The notes under the pieces: generated by a model
The model's database searches: none
Seen by the model: the letters and a program-made list of their open reading frames with translations, nothing else
Told to the model about the DNA's origin: nothing
Assembly: GCA_905202595.1 (NCBI GenBank)
Contig: CAJKSP010000008.1
Coordinates: 1-64,000 of the forward strand
Source: an uncultured Sutterella sp.
GTDB lineage: Bacteria; Pseudomonadota; Gammaproteobacteria; Burkholderiales; Burkholderiaceae_F
Length of the DNA stretch: 64,000 nucleotides
Direction of reading: 5' to 3'
Shown here: one piece after another, positions 1-9,050 of the stretch
Position numbering within the stretch: the first letter of the stretch is position 1
Layout: each line of letters begins with the position of its first letter
Position numbers and translations under genes: made by a program

Positions 1-55
1 CTGCCGGCCCCTCTCGGGACTTTCACCCGTTAGAACGTGCCCATGCCGAGCACAC
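1..55 (-). mobile_element. Possible 5' end of a group II intron (runs off the left edge)
   Basis: Read on the reverse strand from position 55, the sequence starts GTGTG, matching the group II intron 5' consensus GUGYG, and continues with a segment containing GGGTGAAAGTCCC, a motif I recognise from domain I of bacterial group II introns. It begins about six bases past the hairpin that terminates the adjacent porin gene, the kind of target favoured by class C introns. No maturase or 3' end is inside the window, so the call rests on about 55 bases and pattern recognition. It could instead be another structured repeat. Confidence 0.45.
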
Positions 56-60
56 AGCAA

Positions 61-93
61 AGCGGCCCCCTGTCTTTTCGACAGGGAGCCGCT
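61..93 (-). terminator. Terminator-like hairpin after the first porin
   Basis: The arms AGCGGC-CCCTGTC and GACAGGG-GCCGCT pair around a TTTTC loop with one small mismatch. On the reverse strand the stem is followed by TTTGCT, a weak U tract. It lies about 75 bases past the porin stop codon. Confidence 0.65.
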
Positions 94-166
94 CTTGTCT
101 TCACGGTCCTGAACTCGGCGGCGTCATCCGGATTGAGCCGCTGCGTCAGGAAGTTCCATCAAGCGA

Positions 167-1324
167 TTAGAACTTGTGAATCATGCCGACCATGAATTCG
201 ACAGCGGACGGATCGCGGTCAGCCTTCTCGGTAGCAGGAGCTTCATAGGAGTCGCGGAGGTAGGTCGCGGCCGTGTAGACGCTCGTGCGCTTGCTGAGGC
301 TGTAGTCATAGCCGACAGACACATTCCAGCGGTCGAGCGAGTAGTCGCTGTCCTTCGTATCCTCGGCGGAAACGTAGCCGACATGGGCCTTGGCCGTGCC
401 GCCGAAGCAGGGAACGCCGACGCCGAGGGCCAGATCCCAGCCTTCAGCGGCATTGGGGAACTTGTACAGCTTGGCGCCAATCGTATTGTCGTCATTGATG
501 TTGGAAGTCTGGCCAACGCCAAGAGCGTTGTCGAAGTACTGGCCGACCGCATAGACCTTGGCGACGCCGAAGTCGTAGTTGCCGCCGAGGGTGAAGGTCA
601 GCGAATCATCAATGCCGTTGGCACCAGCAGAAGTAGGCGTCTCCTTGGAGCCATAGTTGATGCTGTCGACAATGCCGACGATGTAGAGGTTCTGAGCCTT
701 GTAGGTGGCAGCGAGAGCATAGTAGCGGTTGGCGCTAGCCTTGCCTTCCTCAGTCCCCTTGGTAGCATCCGTATTGCCGAACGAATACTGCGCCGACACC
801 TGGAAGCCGGCGAAGGTCGGGGTCTGATACGTCACCATGTTGTCATAGCGCGTATGAGCCGCAGCCTGAACGAACTTCTGGCCCGTGAACGTGCCCCAGC
901 CGGAAGAGAACGGCGAGGTCTGGCCCAAGAGGCCGTAGGAGCCGAGAGCGCTCGCAAACTGGCCGGCGCGGCCGAAGCCGAGCTTGCCGAAGTTGCCCTG
1001 AACGTAGAGCTGCGCTTCACGGCCGAACATGCGGTCGCCGTTGGTGTCGAACGTGCCGTCGTCGCCGTCAAAGCCGTTTTCAAGAACGAAGCCAACCTTC
1101 GTGCCGTTGCCGAGATCCTCTTCGCCCTTCAGGCCGAAGCGGGAGCCGGAGTTCTGGCCGGACTTCATCGTAAAGGAGTCGCTCGCATCCGTGCCGGCCT
1201 TATCGCCGTCAACATGCTGATAGCTGAAGCCATAGTCGACCACGCCGTAGAGCGTGACGTCAGCCGCAGCGGCAGTGCCCGCAAAAGCGCCAAGAATGGC
1301 GAGTGCAGCAAGAGTCTTCTTCAT
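167..1324 (-). CDS. Outer-membrane porin, Burkholderia/Neisseria type
   Basis: The 385-residue product is a 16-strand-type general porin that forms diffusion pores in the outer membrane. It has a signal peptide (residues 1 to about 21, ending TAAAA before DVTLYG), the family N-terminus DVTLYGVVDYGF, the block SRFGLKGEEDLGNG and a C-terminal phenylalanine (MIHKF) used by the Bam complex. Its length and closing strands match the two other porins near 56-58 kb. The start MKKTLAAL gives a canonical signal peptide. It is monocistronic, with a hairpin after the stop. Confidence 0.93.
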   Translation of the reverse strand: MKKTLAALAILGAFAGTAAAADVTLYGVVDYGFSYQHVDGDKAGTDASDSFTMKSGQNSGSRFGLKGEEDLGNGTKVGFVLENGFDGDDGTFDTNGDRMFGREAQLYVQGNFGKLGFGRAGQFASALGSYGLLGQTSPFSSGWGTFTGQKFVQAAAHTRYDNMVTYQTPTFAGFQVSAQYSFGNTDATKGTEEGKASANRYYALAATYKAQNLYIVGIVDSINYGSKETPTSAGANGIDDSLTFTLGGNYDFGVAKVYAVGQYFDNALGVGQTSNINDDNTIGAKLYKFPNAAEGWDLALGVGVPCFGGTAKAHVGYVSAEDTKDSDYSLDRWNVSVGYDYSLSKRTSVYTAATYLRDSYEAPATEKADRDPSAVEFMVGMIHKF

Positions 1325-1731
1325 TTTTCAATGTCCATTCGAAAATTGCTGAAGGCGCGCTTGAATGATGCGGACTTCAGCAGATGGCGGAAGGCTGCGC
1401 CTTCCGACGAAGGGAAAGTCAGATGCCTGCCGAGCAGCTCAGGAACTTGCCCTGCACCGCTCATCCCGCTGCGGAAAATTGCACGCACCGCAGCCGGATC
1501 CAGCATCTGATGCGCATTATTCCGAAGCCGCGCGCATCCATAAACCTGCCTAAGTAGGTAGGATTAAATCATTTTCCTTATATTTCAAGGAGCTGTTCAA
1601 AATAGACCCAATTAAAGCCAAGAATATGTTGCAGCAAAGCGACACATTCTTGACTCCATGCCCGGCAGGCGCAGCCGTCCATTCCAACGCATGGAAGCGC
1701 GGAGACCGACGCGCTCGACGGCGATCCATTC
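1325..1731. other. Intergenic region upstream of the first porin
   Basis: No convincing gene is seen. The stretch near 1560-1620 is A/T-rich, with reverse-strand TATAAG and TTGAAA elements that could belong to the porin promoter, but spacing is not good enough to call one. Open frames crossing here are compositional shadows. Confidence 0.4.
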
Positions 1732-1771
1732 AAAAAAAAGCGCCGCATGCCGGTTTCCTCGGCAGCGGCGC
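1732..1771 (-). terminator. Terminator of the phosphodiesterase/ABC operon
   Basis: GCGCCGC-TGCCG pairs with CGGCAGCGGCGC (one bulged A), and on the reverse strand the stem is followed by a run of eight T (positions 1732-1739). It lies 24 bases past the stop codon of the phosphodiesterase gene. Confidence 0.75.
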
Positions 1772-1794
1772 CAGCGTCCTGATGTTCAGATTCG

Positions 1795-3363
1795 TCAGAC
1801 CGATCCGCCCTCGCCTGCGCAAACGTAGCCGGTCGGCTCAGGAAGCGTCCAGCCGTCGTTATTGACTCGGCCGCCGCAGGCGACATAGGCGCGGCCCTTC
1901 CACGAGAGCGTATCGAGGCGCTGCACGAAGCCCGCGCAGTCGAGCTCGACCGTGCCGGCAATCACATGCGCCCTTGCTGGTTCGGGCTTGAAGGCCTCGG
2001 CAAGAAGTCGTCCGGTGGGCAGCGGCGCCTCGGCCTCGTCGTCCAGAAGCCCCGTCATCGTCATGATCGTCATGGCAAGGTCGTCGTGGCTTGCCGGCGC
2101 TTCATGCTGCGCGCCGCCCGGGAAGGCCGTGCCGCCGACGGCAAGAAGCGCATGCACTTCGCCCGGCATGAGGCCGCCGTGGTTGCCTGCGCCGATCTCA
2201 AGCTCGTTCATCATCGCAATGGCGTTCGTCGCCGCATTGCCGCGCGTCACGAACCGCAGATGCGGTCCGCGGCGATGATCGGACGACACCAGGCGCTCGG
2301 AAAGCGTCCCCGGCACGCGGCCTTCGACCGCGCATGGACGGCGCTCGTCAGACTGCGAGAAGACGAGCCCGATGTCGGGCAGGCTCATGAGGCAGTCGCG
2401 CACCCGGCCGAGCATGTCCGCACTCGGCCGCGTGAGCCAAAGGCCGGCCGCATAGGAGCCTGCCATCACCATATCGGCCTTGGCGACGTCGGCGCCCTTC
2501 ACCACCTCGCCGAGCGTCAGCACATGCCAGCCCGCCTCTGCAAGGGCGCCTCGGACGTCGACATGCCGAGCGACTTCGACATGGCCGTGGTCGGACATGA
2601 CGACGAGCTGCACGCCCTGATCGCGGCCTTCCGCCTCCCACCAGTCGAGCACGCGCTTGAAGTGCTTGTCGGCATCGGCCCGCGCCGCCTTCGCTTCAGG
2701 CGAATGAATGCCGAAGTCGTGCTGCGAAAAGTCGGGCTCCCCGAACCAGAGCACGGTCACGTCGCCGAGTCCGCGCTTCACTTCGCGCTCGAGGAATAGA
2801 TCTGCAATCAGACGATTGCCTTCAAAGTCGGGCACGGACATCGGCGCACCCTGACCGACCGCCGCCTCGAGCGCCTTGCGCTCGGAATCAGGAATGACGT
2901 GGGCGATGTCGTGCACGCAGCAGTCGAGATGCCCCGTGAAGGAGCCGGCGCGAATGTGCTGCAGCCGCGTGCTGCCGGCAGAATTGCCGCAGAGAATGCG
3001 AAGCGTGCGGCCGTTGGCCTCCAACCGCTCGCCGAGCGAGGGCACGCAGTAAAGGCCGTTCTCCAGCTTTTCCTGCCCCATGACCGAATCGACGCTCCAG
3101 CCCTGGAAGCCGCGAAGCGCAGCGGTCGTTCCGCGCGGGTTGTAGAAAGTGTTGGCGATGATGCCGTGGCCGTTCGGCCGGCAGCCGGAAAAAATCGACG
3201 GATGATTCACGTACGTTTCCGTCGGGAAGGCCGCGAGATAGTTCTTCCAGCTGTGATGCGCCTTCACAAAGGCGCTGAGCGCCGGCATGTCCTCGTCGAC
3301 CGTCGAAGGAAGGAGGCCGTCGAAGCCCACAATGAGAAAGCGCAGATAGTTTGTGTCCGTCAT
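1795..3363 (-). CDS. Alkaline phosphatase superfamily protein (type I phosphodiesterase / nucleotide pyrophosphatase-like)
   Basis: This 522-residue protein carries the NPP-type metal-binding pattern: FDG at 14-16, FPTETYVNHP with the likely nucleophilic threonine at 46-55, D211 with H215 (EPDFSQH), DHGH at 258-261 and a late histidine in GNHGG near residue 400. Enzymes of this family split phosphodiesters, pyrophosphates or phosphonoacetate. No signal peptide is visible, so it is probably cytoplasmic. It is the last gene of an operon with a complete dipeptide-type ABC importer (84 bp after the permease gene), suggesting that the imported compound carries a phosphodiester or related bond. The exact substrate cannot be read from sequence. 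Confidence 0.85.
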   Translation of the reverse strand: MTDTNYLRFLIVGFDGLLPSTVDEDMPALSAFVKAHHSWKNYLAAFPTETYVNHPSIFSGCRPNGHGIIANTFYNPRGTTAALRGFQGWSVDSVMGQEKLENGLYCVPSLGERLEANGRTLRILCGNSAGSTRLQHIRAGSFTGHLDCCVHDIAHVIPDSERKALEAAVGQGAPMSVPDFEGNRLIADLFLEREVKRGLGDVTVLWFGEPDFSQHDFGIHSPEAKAARADADKHFKRVLDWWEAEGRDQGVQLVVMSDHGHVEVARHVDVRGALAEAGWHVLTLGEVVKGADVAKADMVMAGSYAAGLWLTRPSADMLGRVRDCLMSLPDIGLVFSQSDERRPCAVEGRVPGTLSERLVSSDHRRGPHLRFVTRGNAATNAIAMMNELEIGAGNHGGLMPGEVHALLAVGGTAFPGGAQHEAPASHDDLAMTIMTMTGLLDDEAEAPLPTGRLLAEAFKPEPARAHVIAGTVELDCAGFVQRLDTLSWKGRAYVACGGRVNNDGWTLPEPTGYVCAGEGGSV

Positions 3364-3447
3364 GATGTCTGAATCTTGATGAAATGAGTTCTGCTGCAGG
3401 GCGGCATGCGGCCATGCACTACATCTGCACGGCCTGCCGCCTGCCGG

Positions 3448-4287
3448 TCAGCCCTGAGGCTCGAGCTTCTGCTGCACGAAGTCCCCGAGAATCGACATGG
3501 AAAGCGTCGACAGCACGATGGCCGCGCCCGGCACCACGGCGATCCACCAGGCCGTCGTGAGGTAGTCGCGTCCGAAGCCGAGCATCGTGCCGAGCGAGCT
3601 CATCGGCGGCTGAACGCCGACGCCGAGGAAGGAGAGCGACGTCTCGAGAAGAATCATCCCCGGGAAGTTGAGCGTCATGTTGACGACGAGCGCAGAAGCG
3701 ATGTTGGGCAGAATGTGGCGCAGAAGAATCCGGGAGTTCGGCAGGCCGAGCGCTTCAAGCGCGCCTGCATAGCCTTCCGTGTAGGCGGAGCGGGCCAGGT
3801 TTCGCGAGAGCCTCGCGTAGCGGTCCCAGCCGTAGACGGCCATGATGATGATGATCACCTTGACGTCCGTGCCGAAGATCGCGAGGATCGTCAGCGCAAG
3901 GATGATGAAGGGCAGCGAGGCCGTGAAGTCGACCCCCATGTTGACGAGATCGTCCACCCAGCCGCCGAAGCGGGCGGCGAGAAAGCCCAGCGCCGTGCCG
4001 ATGAAGGCGCCGAGAATCGTGCCGGTAATCGCGAGCACAAACGAGAGCCGCAGCGAGTAGAAGAGCCTCGACATCACGTCGCGGCCGAGCTCGTCCGTGC
4101 CGAGCGGATGGGCGGCGGACTGGAAGGGCGCGAGCAGACGGGCTGCAAGGTCCATATCCTCGAGTCCGTAGGGCGCGATCCAGGGCGAGAGAAGACCCGT
4201 GACGAAAAACACAATGAGAAGCGCTGCGCTCGCTGCAGGGAGGAACGAGAGCCCGCTCTTTTTCCAAAGACTTGAAATGGCAGACAT
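3448..4287 (-). CDS. ABC importer permease, DppC/OppC type
   Basis: This 279-residue inner-membrane permease has the DppC hallmarks: N-terminal helix, the block HPLGTDELGRDVMSRL and the EAA-type cytoplasmic loop (EALGLPNSRILLRHILPN) that contacts the ATPase. It lies five bases after the DppB-type gene and before the phosphodiesterase gene. It pairs with that permease as the membrane channel of a peptide/opine/nickel-family importer. Substrate unknown. Confidence 0.9.
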   Translation of the reverse strand: MSAISSLWKKSGLSFLPAASAALLIVFFVTGLLSPWIAPYGLEDMDLAARLLAPFQSAAHPLGTDELGRDVMSRLFYSLRLSFVLAITGTILGAFIGTALGFLAARFGGWVDDLVNMGVDFTASLPFIILALTILAIFGTDVKVIIIIMAVYGWDRYARLSRNLARSAYTEGYAGALEALGLPNSRILLRHILPNIASALVVNMTLNFPGMILLETSLSFLGVGVQPPMSSLGTMLGFGRDYLTTAWWIAVVPGAAIVLSTLSMSILGDFVQQKLEPQG

Positions 4288-4292
4288 GACGC

Positions 4293-5210
4293 TTACCCCT
4301 TGCGAAGGCGAGGATTCACTGCGAGCGCAAGGAGATCCATGAGAAGGTTGGCCAGAATGAGCGAGGCGCCAGTAGCGAGCACGATGAGCTGAACCACCGG
4401 AATGTCGCGGCTCGCGACGGACTGCACCAGCAGGCGCCCCACGCCCGGCCAGGAGAACACGTTTTCTGTGATGACGGCGCCCGCCACGAGCGTGCCGAGG
4501 AAGAAGCCGAGAATGGTGAGAATCGACAGCATGGCGTTCGGCAGCGCATGCAGCCAGATGATGCGGCGCTCAGGCAGCCCGCGCATCCGAGCCGCCCGCA
4601 CGCAGGGCAGCCTCATCGACTCGATCATGGCGCTCCTGGCGTAGCGCGAGAAGATCGCCGCTTCGGAGGTCGCCATCGTGATCACCGGCATGATGTAGTG
4701 CCAGGGCGTTGCATTGCCGTAGCTCGGCAGCCAGCCGAGCCAGATCGAAAAGATGAGGAGAAGCAGCACGCCCATGAAGAAGTTCGGCACGGCATACCCG
4801 AAGACCGAAGCCACCATGAGGCCGCGGTCGACGGCCGTGTTGCGGTGCAGCGCCGCGATCACGCCCGAGGGAATGCCGATCAGCAACGTCACGATCGCCG
4901 TCGGAATCATGAGGTCCATCGTGGGCTTGAGCGCCGTGAGGAATACGTCCTTAACCGGCTGACTGGTGAGGTAGCTCGTGCCCATGTCGAGCTGCACGAA
5001 CTTGGCGAGATAAATGACAAACTGCTCCCAGAGCGGCTTGTTGAGGCCCCACTGTTCGCGAAAGGCGTCGAGCGCTGCGGCATCCACGCCGTCGCCGAGC
5101 ATGATGCGGGCCGGATCGCCCGTCAGATGCAGCGCGAAGAAGACGCAGGCCGTGAGGAGCAGGAGCGTGAGAACCGCCCGGCAGACGATTCTGAAAATAA
5201 GTGCAGGCAT
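4293..5210 (-). CDS. ABC importer permease, DppB/OppB type
   Basis: This 305-residue polytopic protein has the DppB-family N-terminus (LTGDPARIMLGDG in the first periplasmic segment), several membrane helices and an EAA-like loop (MRGLPERRIIWLHALPNA). It starts three bases after the stop of the fused ATPase gene, so translation is probably coupled. It is the partner of the DppC-type permease downstream. Confidence 0.9.
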   Translation of the reverse strand: MPALIFRIVCRAVLTLLLLTACVFFALHLTGDPARIMLGDGVDAAALDAFREQWGLNKPLWEQFVIYLAKFVQLDMGTSYLTSQPVKDVFLTALKPTMDLMIPTAIVTLLIGIPSGVIAALHRNTAVDRGLMVASVFGYAVPNFFMGVLLLLIFSIWLGWLPSYGNATPWHYIMPVITMATSEAAIFSRYARSAMIESMRLPCVRAARMRGLPERRIIWLHALPNAMLSILTILGFFLGTLVAGAVITENVFSWPGVGRLLVQSVASRDIPVVQLIVLATGASLILANLLMDLLALAVNPRLRKG

Positions 5211-5213
5211 GGC

Positions 5214-7373
5214 CTATCGGCTCCGTTGGGAAAGGTGAGCAAAGAAGGCTTGCGCTTCCTGAGGATCCGCCGGAATCGGCGTCTCGGCAAAGCAGGCGGC
5301 GCTGCGGCCTTTGGAGCGCTCCGTGAGAGGCGGCGTCTCTTTTCTGCAGCGCTCCGAGGCGAGCGGGCATCGATTGGCGAAGACGCACCCCGCCGGCCGA
5401 TCGATCGGACTCGGCATGGCGCCCTTGGGGTAGAAGCGCACAACCGACGCGTCTGCGCCCGGCGTCGACGCCGTGAGGAGCCGCGTATAGGGATGAATCG
5501 GATGCTGGAAGACCTCTTCGGCGCTCCCGGTCTCAACGATGCGCCCGAGGTACATCACCGTCACGCGATCGCAGATGCAGCGGATGACGGAGAGGTTGTG
5601 CGAGACGAAGACCATCGACATGCCGGTGGCTTTTCGCAGCTCGCGCAGAAGCTCGAGCACCTGCGCCTGAATGGAAACGTCCAGAGAGGCCACCGGCTCG
5701 TCGCAGCCGAGAAGCGCCGGCTTGAGCGCCAGCGCCCGAGCAATGGCCGCGCGCTGGAGCTGGCCGCCCGACATCACGCCGGGGAGCTTCGCGGCATGAT
5801 GCTCCGGCAGGCCTGCCGCCTTCAGAACGCGCAAGGCTGCCGCGCGGGCGTCGGCCTTCGAGAGGCGGCGGTGCACTTCCAAGGGCTCCGCCACCTGATC
5901 GACGACGCTCTTTCGCATGTCGAAGCAGCCGAAAGGATCCTGATAGATCAGCTGAACGGCCTGGCGCTGCTCGCGCCAGGTTGCGATGCGCGGCTCCGGA
6001 TATTCCTCGTTCTTGAAGCGCACGGAGCCTTCCGTCGGCCGGGCAAGGCCGAGCAGAAGCCGCAGAAGCGTCGACTTGCCGCAGCCCGATTCCCCGACAA
6101 GCCCCATCACTTCGCCTGAACGGACCTGCAGGTCCACATCCTGCAGCACGTCCCAAGGCTTGCGGCGTCCGAAGAAGCCGCGGCGCGCGTAATAGCAGTG
6201 CTTCGCAATGCGCGCATCAACCATGACGGGAAATTCCGTCTTCTGCTGCTCGAGAACGCCCGACGCCTCTGCCGCCGCCATTTCCGGCGCCGTCGACAGC
6301 GTGCCGATGCATTCCTTGGCGAGCGCGGCGAAGTCGGGCTCTCGCAGATGCGCCTCTTCGCAGCGCGTCTGCCAGGCCGGAGCGAGCGTCTTCATCGCGG
6401 GCAGCAGCGCGCTGCACGCCGGCTTCGCATACGGGCAGCGGCTCGCAAAGGGACAGCCTCGGCCGAGCTTCTCGGGCGGCGGGATCTCGCCCTTGATCGG
6501 ATGGAGCGCCGCATGCGGACTCTTCATGTCCGGCAGCGCGCGAAGAAGGCCCTCCGTATAGGGATGCGCCGGATTGGCAATCACCTGTTTAACGGGGCCC
6601 TCTTCCAGAATCGTGCCCGCATAGATCACGCTCACGCGGTCGGCCACGTCGCGCGCCAGCATGAGGTCATGCGTCACCAGCAGCATCGACATGCCGCGCG
6701 CCAGCACGAGCTCGCGCATTTCCTGCAGGAGCTCGCGCTGCACGACGACGTCGAGCGCCGTCGTCGGCTCGTCGGCGAGCAGCAGCTTGGGCTCGCCGAC
6801 GAGAGCGAGCGCAATCATGATGCGCTGCCGCATGCCGCCGGAGAGCTGATGCGGATAGGCGTCAAAGCGCTTTTCCGGCGCAGTGATGCCCACCTGCTTC
6901 AGAAACGAGATGGCGAGATCGCGGATCTCTTCATGGTGCTTCGCGAGCGACGCTGCGGCAGCGCGGCCGCGGAACTTCGGATGACGGTAGGCAATCGTCT
7001 CCATCAGCTGATAGCCGATGGTGCGCATCGGATTGAGCGCAGACATGGCGTCCTGCACGACGATGCTGATGTCGGCGCCGCGAACGCTCTGGATGTCCGC
7101 TTCCGAAAGGCCGACGAGCTCGCGTCCGGCAAACCTGATGCTGCCGGCCGTTCGGCTCTTTTTGCCGGCAAGGCCCAGCACCGACCGAGCAAGCACGCTC
7201 TTGCCCGAGCCGGACTCGCCGATGAGCGCATGAATCGTACCGCGCTTGACTGAGAGGTCGACGCCATGAAGCACTTCAACGCCGCCGAAGCTCACGCGCA
7301 GATTCTTCACCTCCAGCAGCGCATCATCAGCCGAAGCAGGCGCTGCCGAGGGACTCTGAGAATTCAGATGCAT
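5214..7373 (-). CDS. Fused dipeptide-type ABC importer ATPase (DppD-DppF fusion)
   Basis: This 719-residue protein has two complete ATPase modules. The first contains Walker A GESGSGKS, signature LSGGMRQR and Walker B LLLADEP. The second contains GESGCGKS, MSGGQLQR and LLGCDEP. The C-terminus of each half carries the oligopeptide/dipeptide extension with cysteines (first half GCPFASRCPYAKPAC, second half GCVFANRCPLASERC), which in this family can hold a metal cluster. Fusion of the D and F subunits is common in this transporter class. It lies between the binding-protein gene and the permease genes. Confidence 0.92.
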   Translation of the reverse strand: MHLNSQSPSAAPASADDALLEVKNLRVSFGGVEVLHGVDLSVKRGTIHALIGESGSGKSVLARSVLGLAGKKSRTAGSIRFAGRELVGLSEADIQSVRGADISIVVQDAMSALNPMRTIGYQLMETIAYRHPKFRGRAAAASLAKHHEEIRDLAISFLKQVGITAPEKRFDAYPHQLSGGMRQRIMIALALVGEPKLLLADEPTTALDVVVQRELLQEMRELVLARGMSMLLVTHDLMLARDVADRVSVIYAGTILEEGPVKQVIANPAHPYTEGLLRALPDMKSPHAALHPIKGEIPPPEKLGRGCPFASRCPYAKPACSALLPAMKTLAPAWQTRCEEAHLREPDFAALAKECIGTLSTAPEMAAAEASGVLEQQKTEFPVMVDARIAKHCYYARRGFFGRRKPWDVLQDVDLQVRSGEVMGLVGESGCGKSTLLRLLLGLARPTEGSVRFKNEEYPEPRIATWREQRQAVQLIYQDPFGCFDMRKSVVDQVAEPLEVHRRLSKADARAAALRVLKAAGLPEHHAAKLPGVMSGGQLQRAAIARALALKPALLGCDEPVASLDVSIQAQVLELLRELRKATGMSMVFVSHNLSVIRCICDRVTVMYLGRIVETGSAEEVFQHPIHPYTRLLTASTPGADASVVRFYPKGAMPSPIDRPAGCVFANRCPLASERCRKETPPLTERSKGRSAACFAETPIPADPQEAQAFFAHLSQRSR

Positions 7374-7398
7374 TTAGAAAAAGAAGCTTTCAGGTGCG

Positions 7399-7431
7399 GC
7401 GCGCGGACCGGCATGCCGCCCGTCCGCGCGC
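7399..7431. other. Strong intercistronic hairpin between binding-protein and ATPase genes
   Basis: A perfect 10-bp stem (GCGCGCGGAC with GTCCGCGCGC) lies in the 117-base gap between the binding-protein gene and the ATPase gene. No T tract follows on the reverse strand, so it is probably an mRNA-stabilising or polarity element that lets the binding protein be made in excess, rather than a full terminator. Confidence 0.55.
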
Positions 7432-7490
7432 TGCGGTCCCCAAGCGCGAGGCGCTTGAGGCCGCTGGATCCGCCTGGATTGAAGAGGCGC

Positions 7491-9050
7491 TTACTTGAAG
7501 GAGAGGCTGCGGACCGAGAAGTCGATCGAGCTCATCGTGCCCGGCTCCCAGATCACGCTCTTCTGCTTGGCATAGATCATCGGCACCTGATAGAGCGGGC
7601 AGGCCTTGGGATCATCGGCAAAGACCTTGAGCATTTCAGTCCAGGCCTTGAGGCGCTCCTGCGGATCCACAGACGTTTCGAGCGTCTTACCGAGCACGTT
7701 GAACTTCTGGTACTCGGGCGTCTGCGTGAAGTAGCCCATCTGGTCCCAAGAGCTGCCGCTCTTGATGCGGCGCCAGAGCTGCGAAACCGGATCGGGGTAG
7801 TAGGCCGAGAAGGAGGCGTTGTTGATCATGCGGTCCTTGCCTGCGCCTTCGACCTGCGTCCAGTTCTCCTTGACGTCAAGCTTGACGTTGAGGCCCACGG
7901 CCTTGAGCATACCGGCCACAGCCTGCGAGACAACAAGCTCCTGCGTGTAGTAGCCCGGCTGGATGCGCCAGACGATCTGCTCGCCCTTGTAGCCCGATTC
8001 CTTCACGAGCTTCTTGGCAAGCGCCGGATCGTAGAGCTTCTTATCGGCCTCTTTGACATAGAGGTCGCCGAACGTCGGGGACTGGAAGCTGTTGGCCGCC
8101 GCGGTCTTTCCGGCAAAGAGCGCCTGCACGAGCACATCGCGGTCGATGGCATGCAGAATCGCCTGGCGCAGCTTCTTGTTCGCCATGATCGGCGAGCTCT
8201 TGTCGTCGAAAACGAGGGCGTAGACGTTGTCGATCGGCCCGCCGACCACATCAATCTTGCCGTCGGCCGAAAGCGGCTTCACCTGATCGGGCGGCACTTC
8301 GGTAATGAGGTCGAACTCGCCCGAACGCAGTCCGGCCACGCGGGCGGAGAGCTCCGGCACCTCCACGAAGGAAAGCTCCTTGGCGGGCGCCTTGTCGCCC
8401 CAATAGCCCTCGAAGCGCTTGAGCTTGAGCTCGGCGCCGTGGCGGAACTCGACGACTTCATAGGGGCCGGTTCCTACGGGATGCAGAATCCACTTGCTCC
8501 AGCCGCCCGCCTTCTTCCAGGCATCTTCCGAGATGATCTCGGACATGCGGGCCGAGAAGCGGCGCTCAATCAGCGGATCGGGACCGTTCATCGTGACGCG
8601 CACGGTGTAGTCGTCCACCTTTTCAATCGACTTGAGGCCGCCGAGGAACTCGAAGGCCATCGGACGGCCGGGGGCCTTTTCACTCGAGAAGCGCTCAGGG
8701 CCGAACGAAAAGACCACGTCGTCAGCAGTAAAGTCCGTGCCGTCCTGGAACTTCACGCCCTTGCGAAGCTTGAATTCAACCGTCTCGGGCGAAAGGCGCT
8801 TCCAGGATTCTGCCAGCCCCGGATGCAGCTCGCCCGTCTTCAGATCGGCGCGAATGAGCGTTTCAAAAATGGAATAGGCCACGCGGTCCATGACGTTGCT
8901 GTTCATGCCCTGCGGCTCGACATTCGGCGGAAGCTGCTGCACGGCCACCACCATGTGGTCGGCATTGGCAAAGGCGGCCGAGGCGAGCCCCAGCGCGAGA
9001 ACGAGGCCGGCTGCCAGCTTGCGCGGCGCAAAAAAAGTGCTTTTCTTCAT
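7491..9050 (-). CDS. ABC importer substrate-binding protein, SBP_bac_5 (DppA/OppA) family
   Basis: This 519-residue periplasmic binding protein has a signal peptide (MKKSTFFAPRKLAAG..., cleaved near LASAAFA) and the family pattern AESWKRLSPETVEFKLRKGVKFQDG. The start at 9050 is preferred because it gives a normal signal peptide. An upstream in-frame start at 9110 would add 20 unlikely residues. It is first in a five-gene operon: binding protein, fused ATPase, two permeases, phosphodiesterase. The family takes peptides, opines, glutathione and other solutes, and the ligand is not readable here. Confidence 0.9.
   Translation of the reverse strand: MKKSTFFAPRKLAAGLVLALGLASAAFANADHMVVAVQQLPPNVEPQGMNSNVMDRVAYSIFETLIRADLKTGELHPGLAESWKRLSPETVEFKLRKGVKFQDGTDFTADDVVFSFGPERFSSEKAPGRPMAFEFLGGLKSIEKVDDYTVRVTMNGPDPLIERRFSARMSEIISEDAWKKAGGWSKWILHPVGTGPYEVVEFRHGAELKLKRFEGYWGDKAPAKELSFVEVPELSARVAGLRSGEFDLITEVPPDQVKPLSADGKIDVVGGPIDNVYALVFDDKSSPIMANKKLRQAILHAIDRDVLVQALFAGKTAAANSFQSPTFGDLYVKEADKKLYDPALAKKLVKESGYKGEQIVWRIQPGYYTQELVVSQAVAGMLKAVGLNVKLDVKENWTQVEGAGKDRMINNASFSAYYPDPVSQLWRRIKSGSSWDQMGYFTQTPEYQKFNVLGKTLETSVDPQERLKAWTEMLKVFADDPKACPLYQVPMIYAKQKSVIWEPGTMSSIDFSVRSLSFK

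Noticed and set aside
167..1324. Phase variation for the first porin
   Set aside because: No homopolymeric tract of seven or more G/C is seen in the gene or its upstream region, and the frame is intact.
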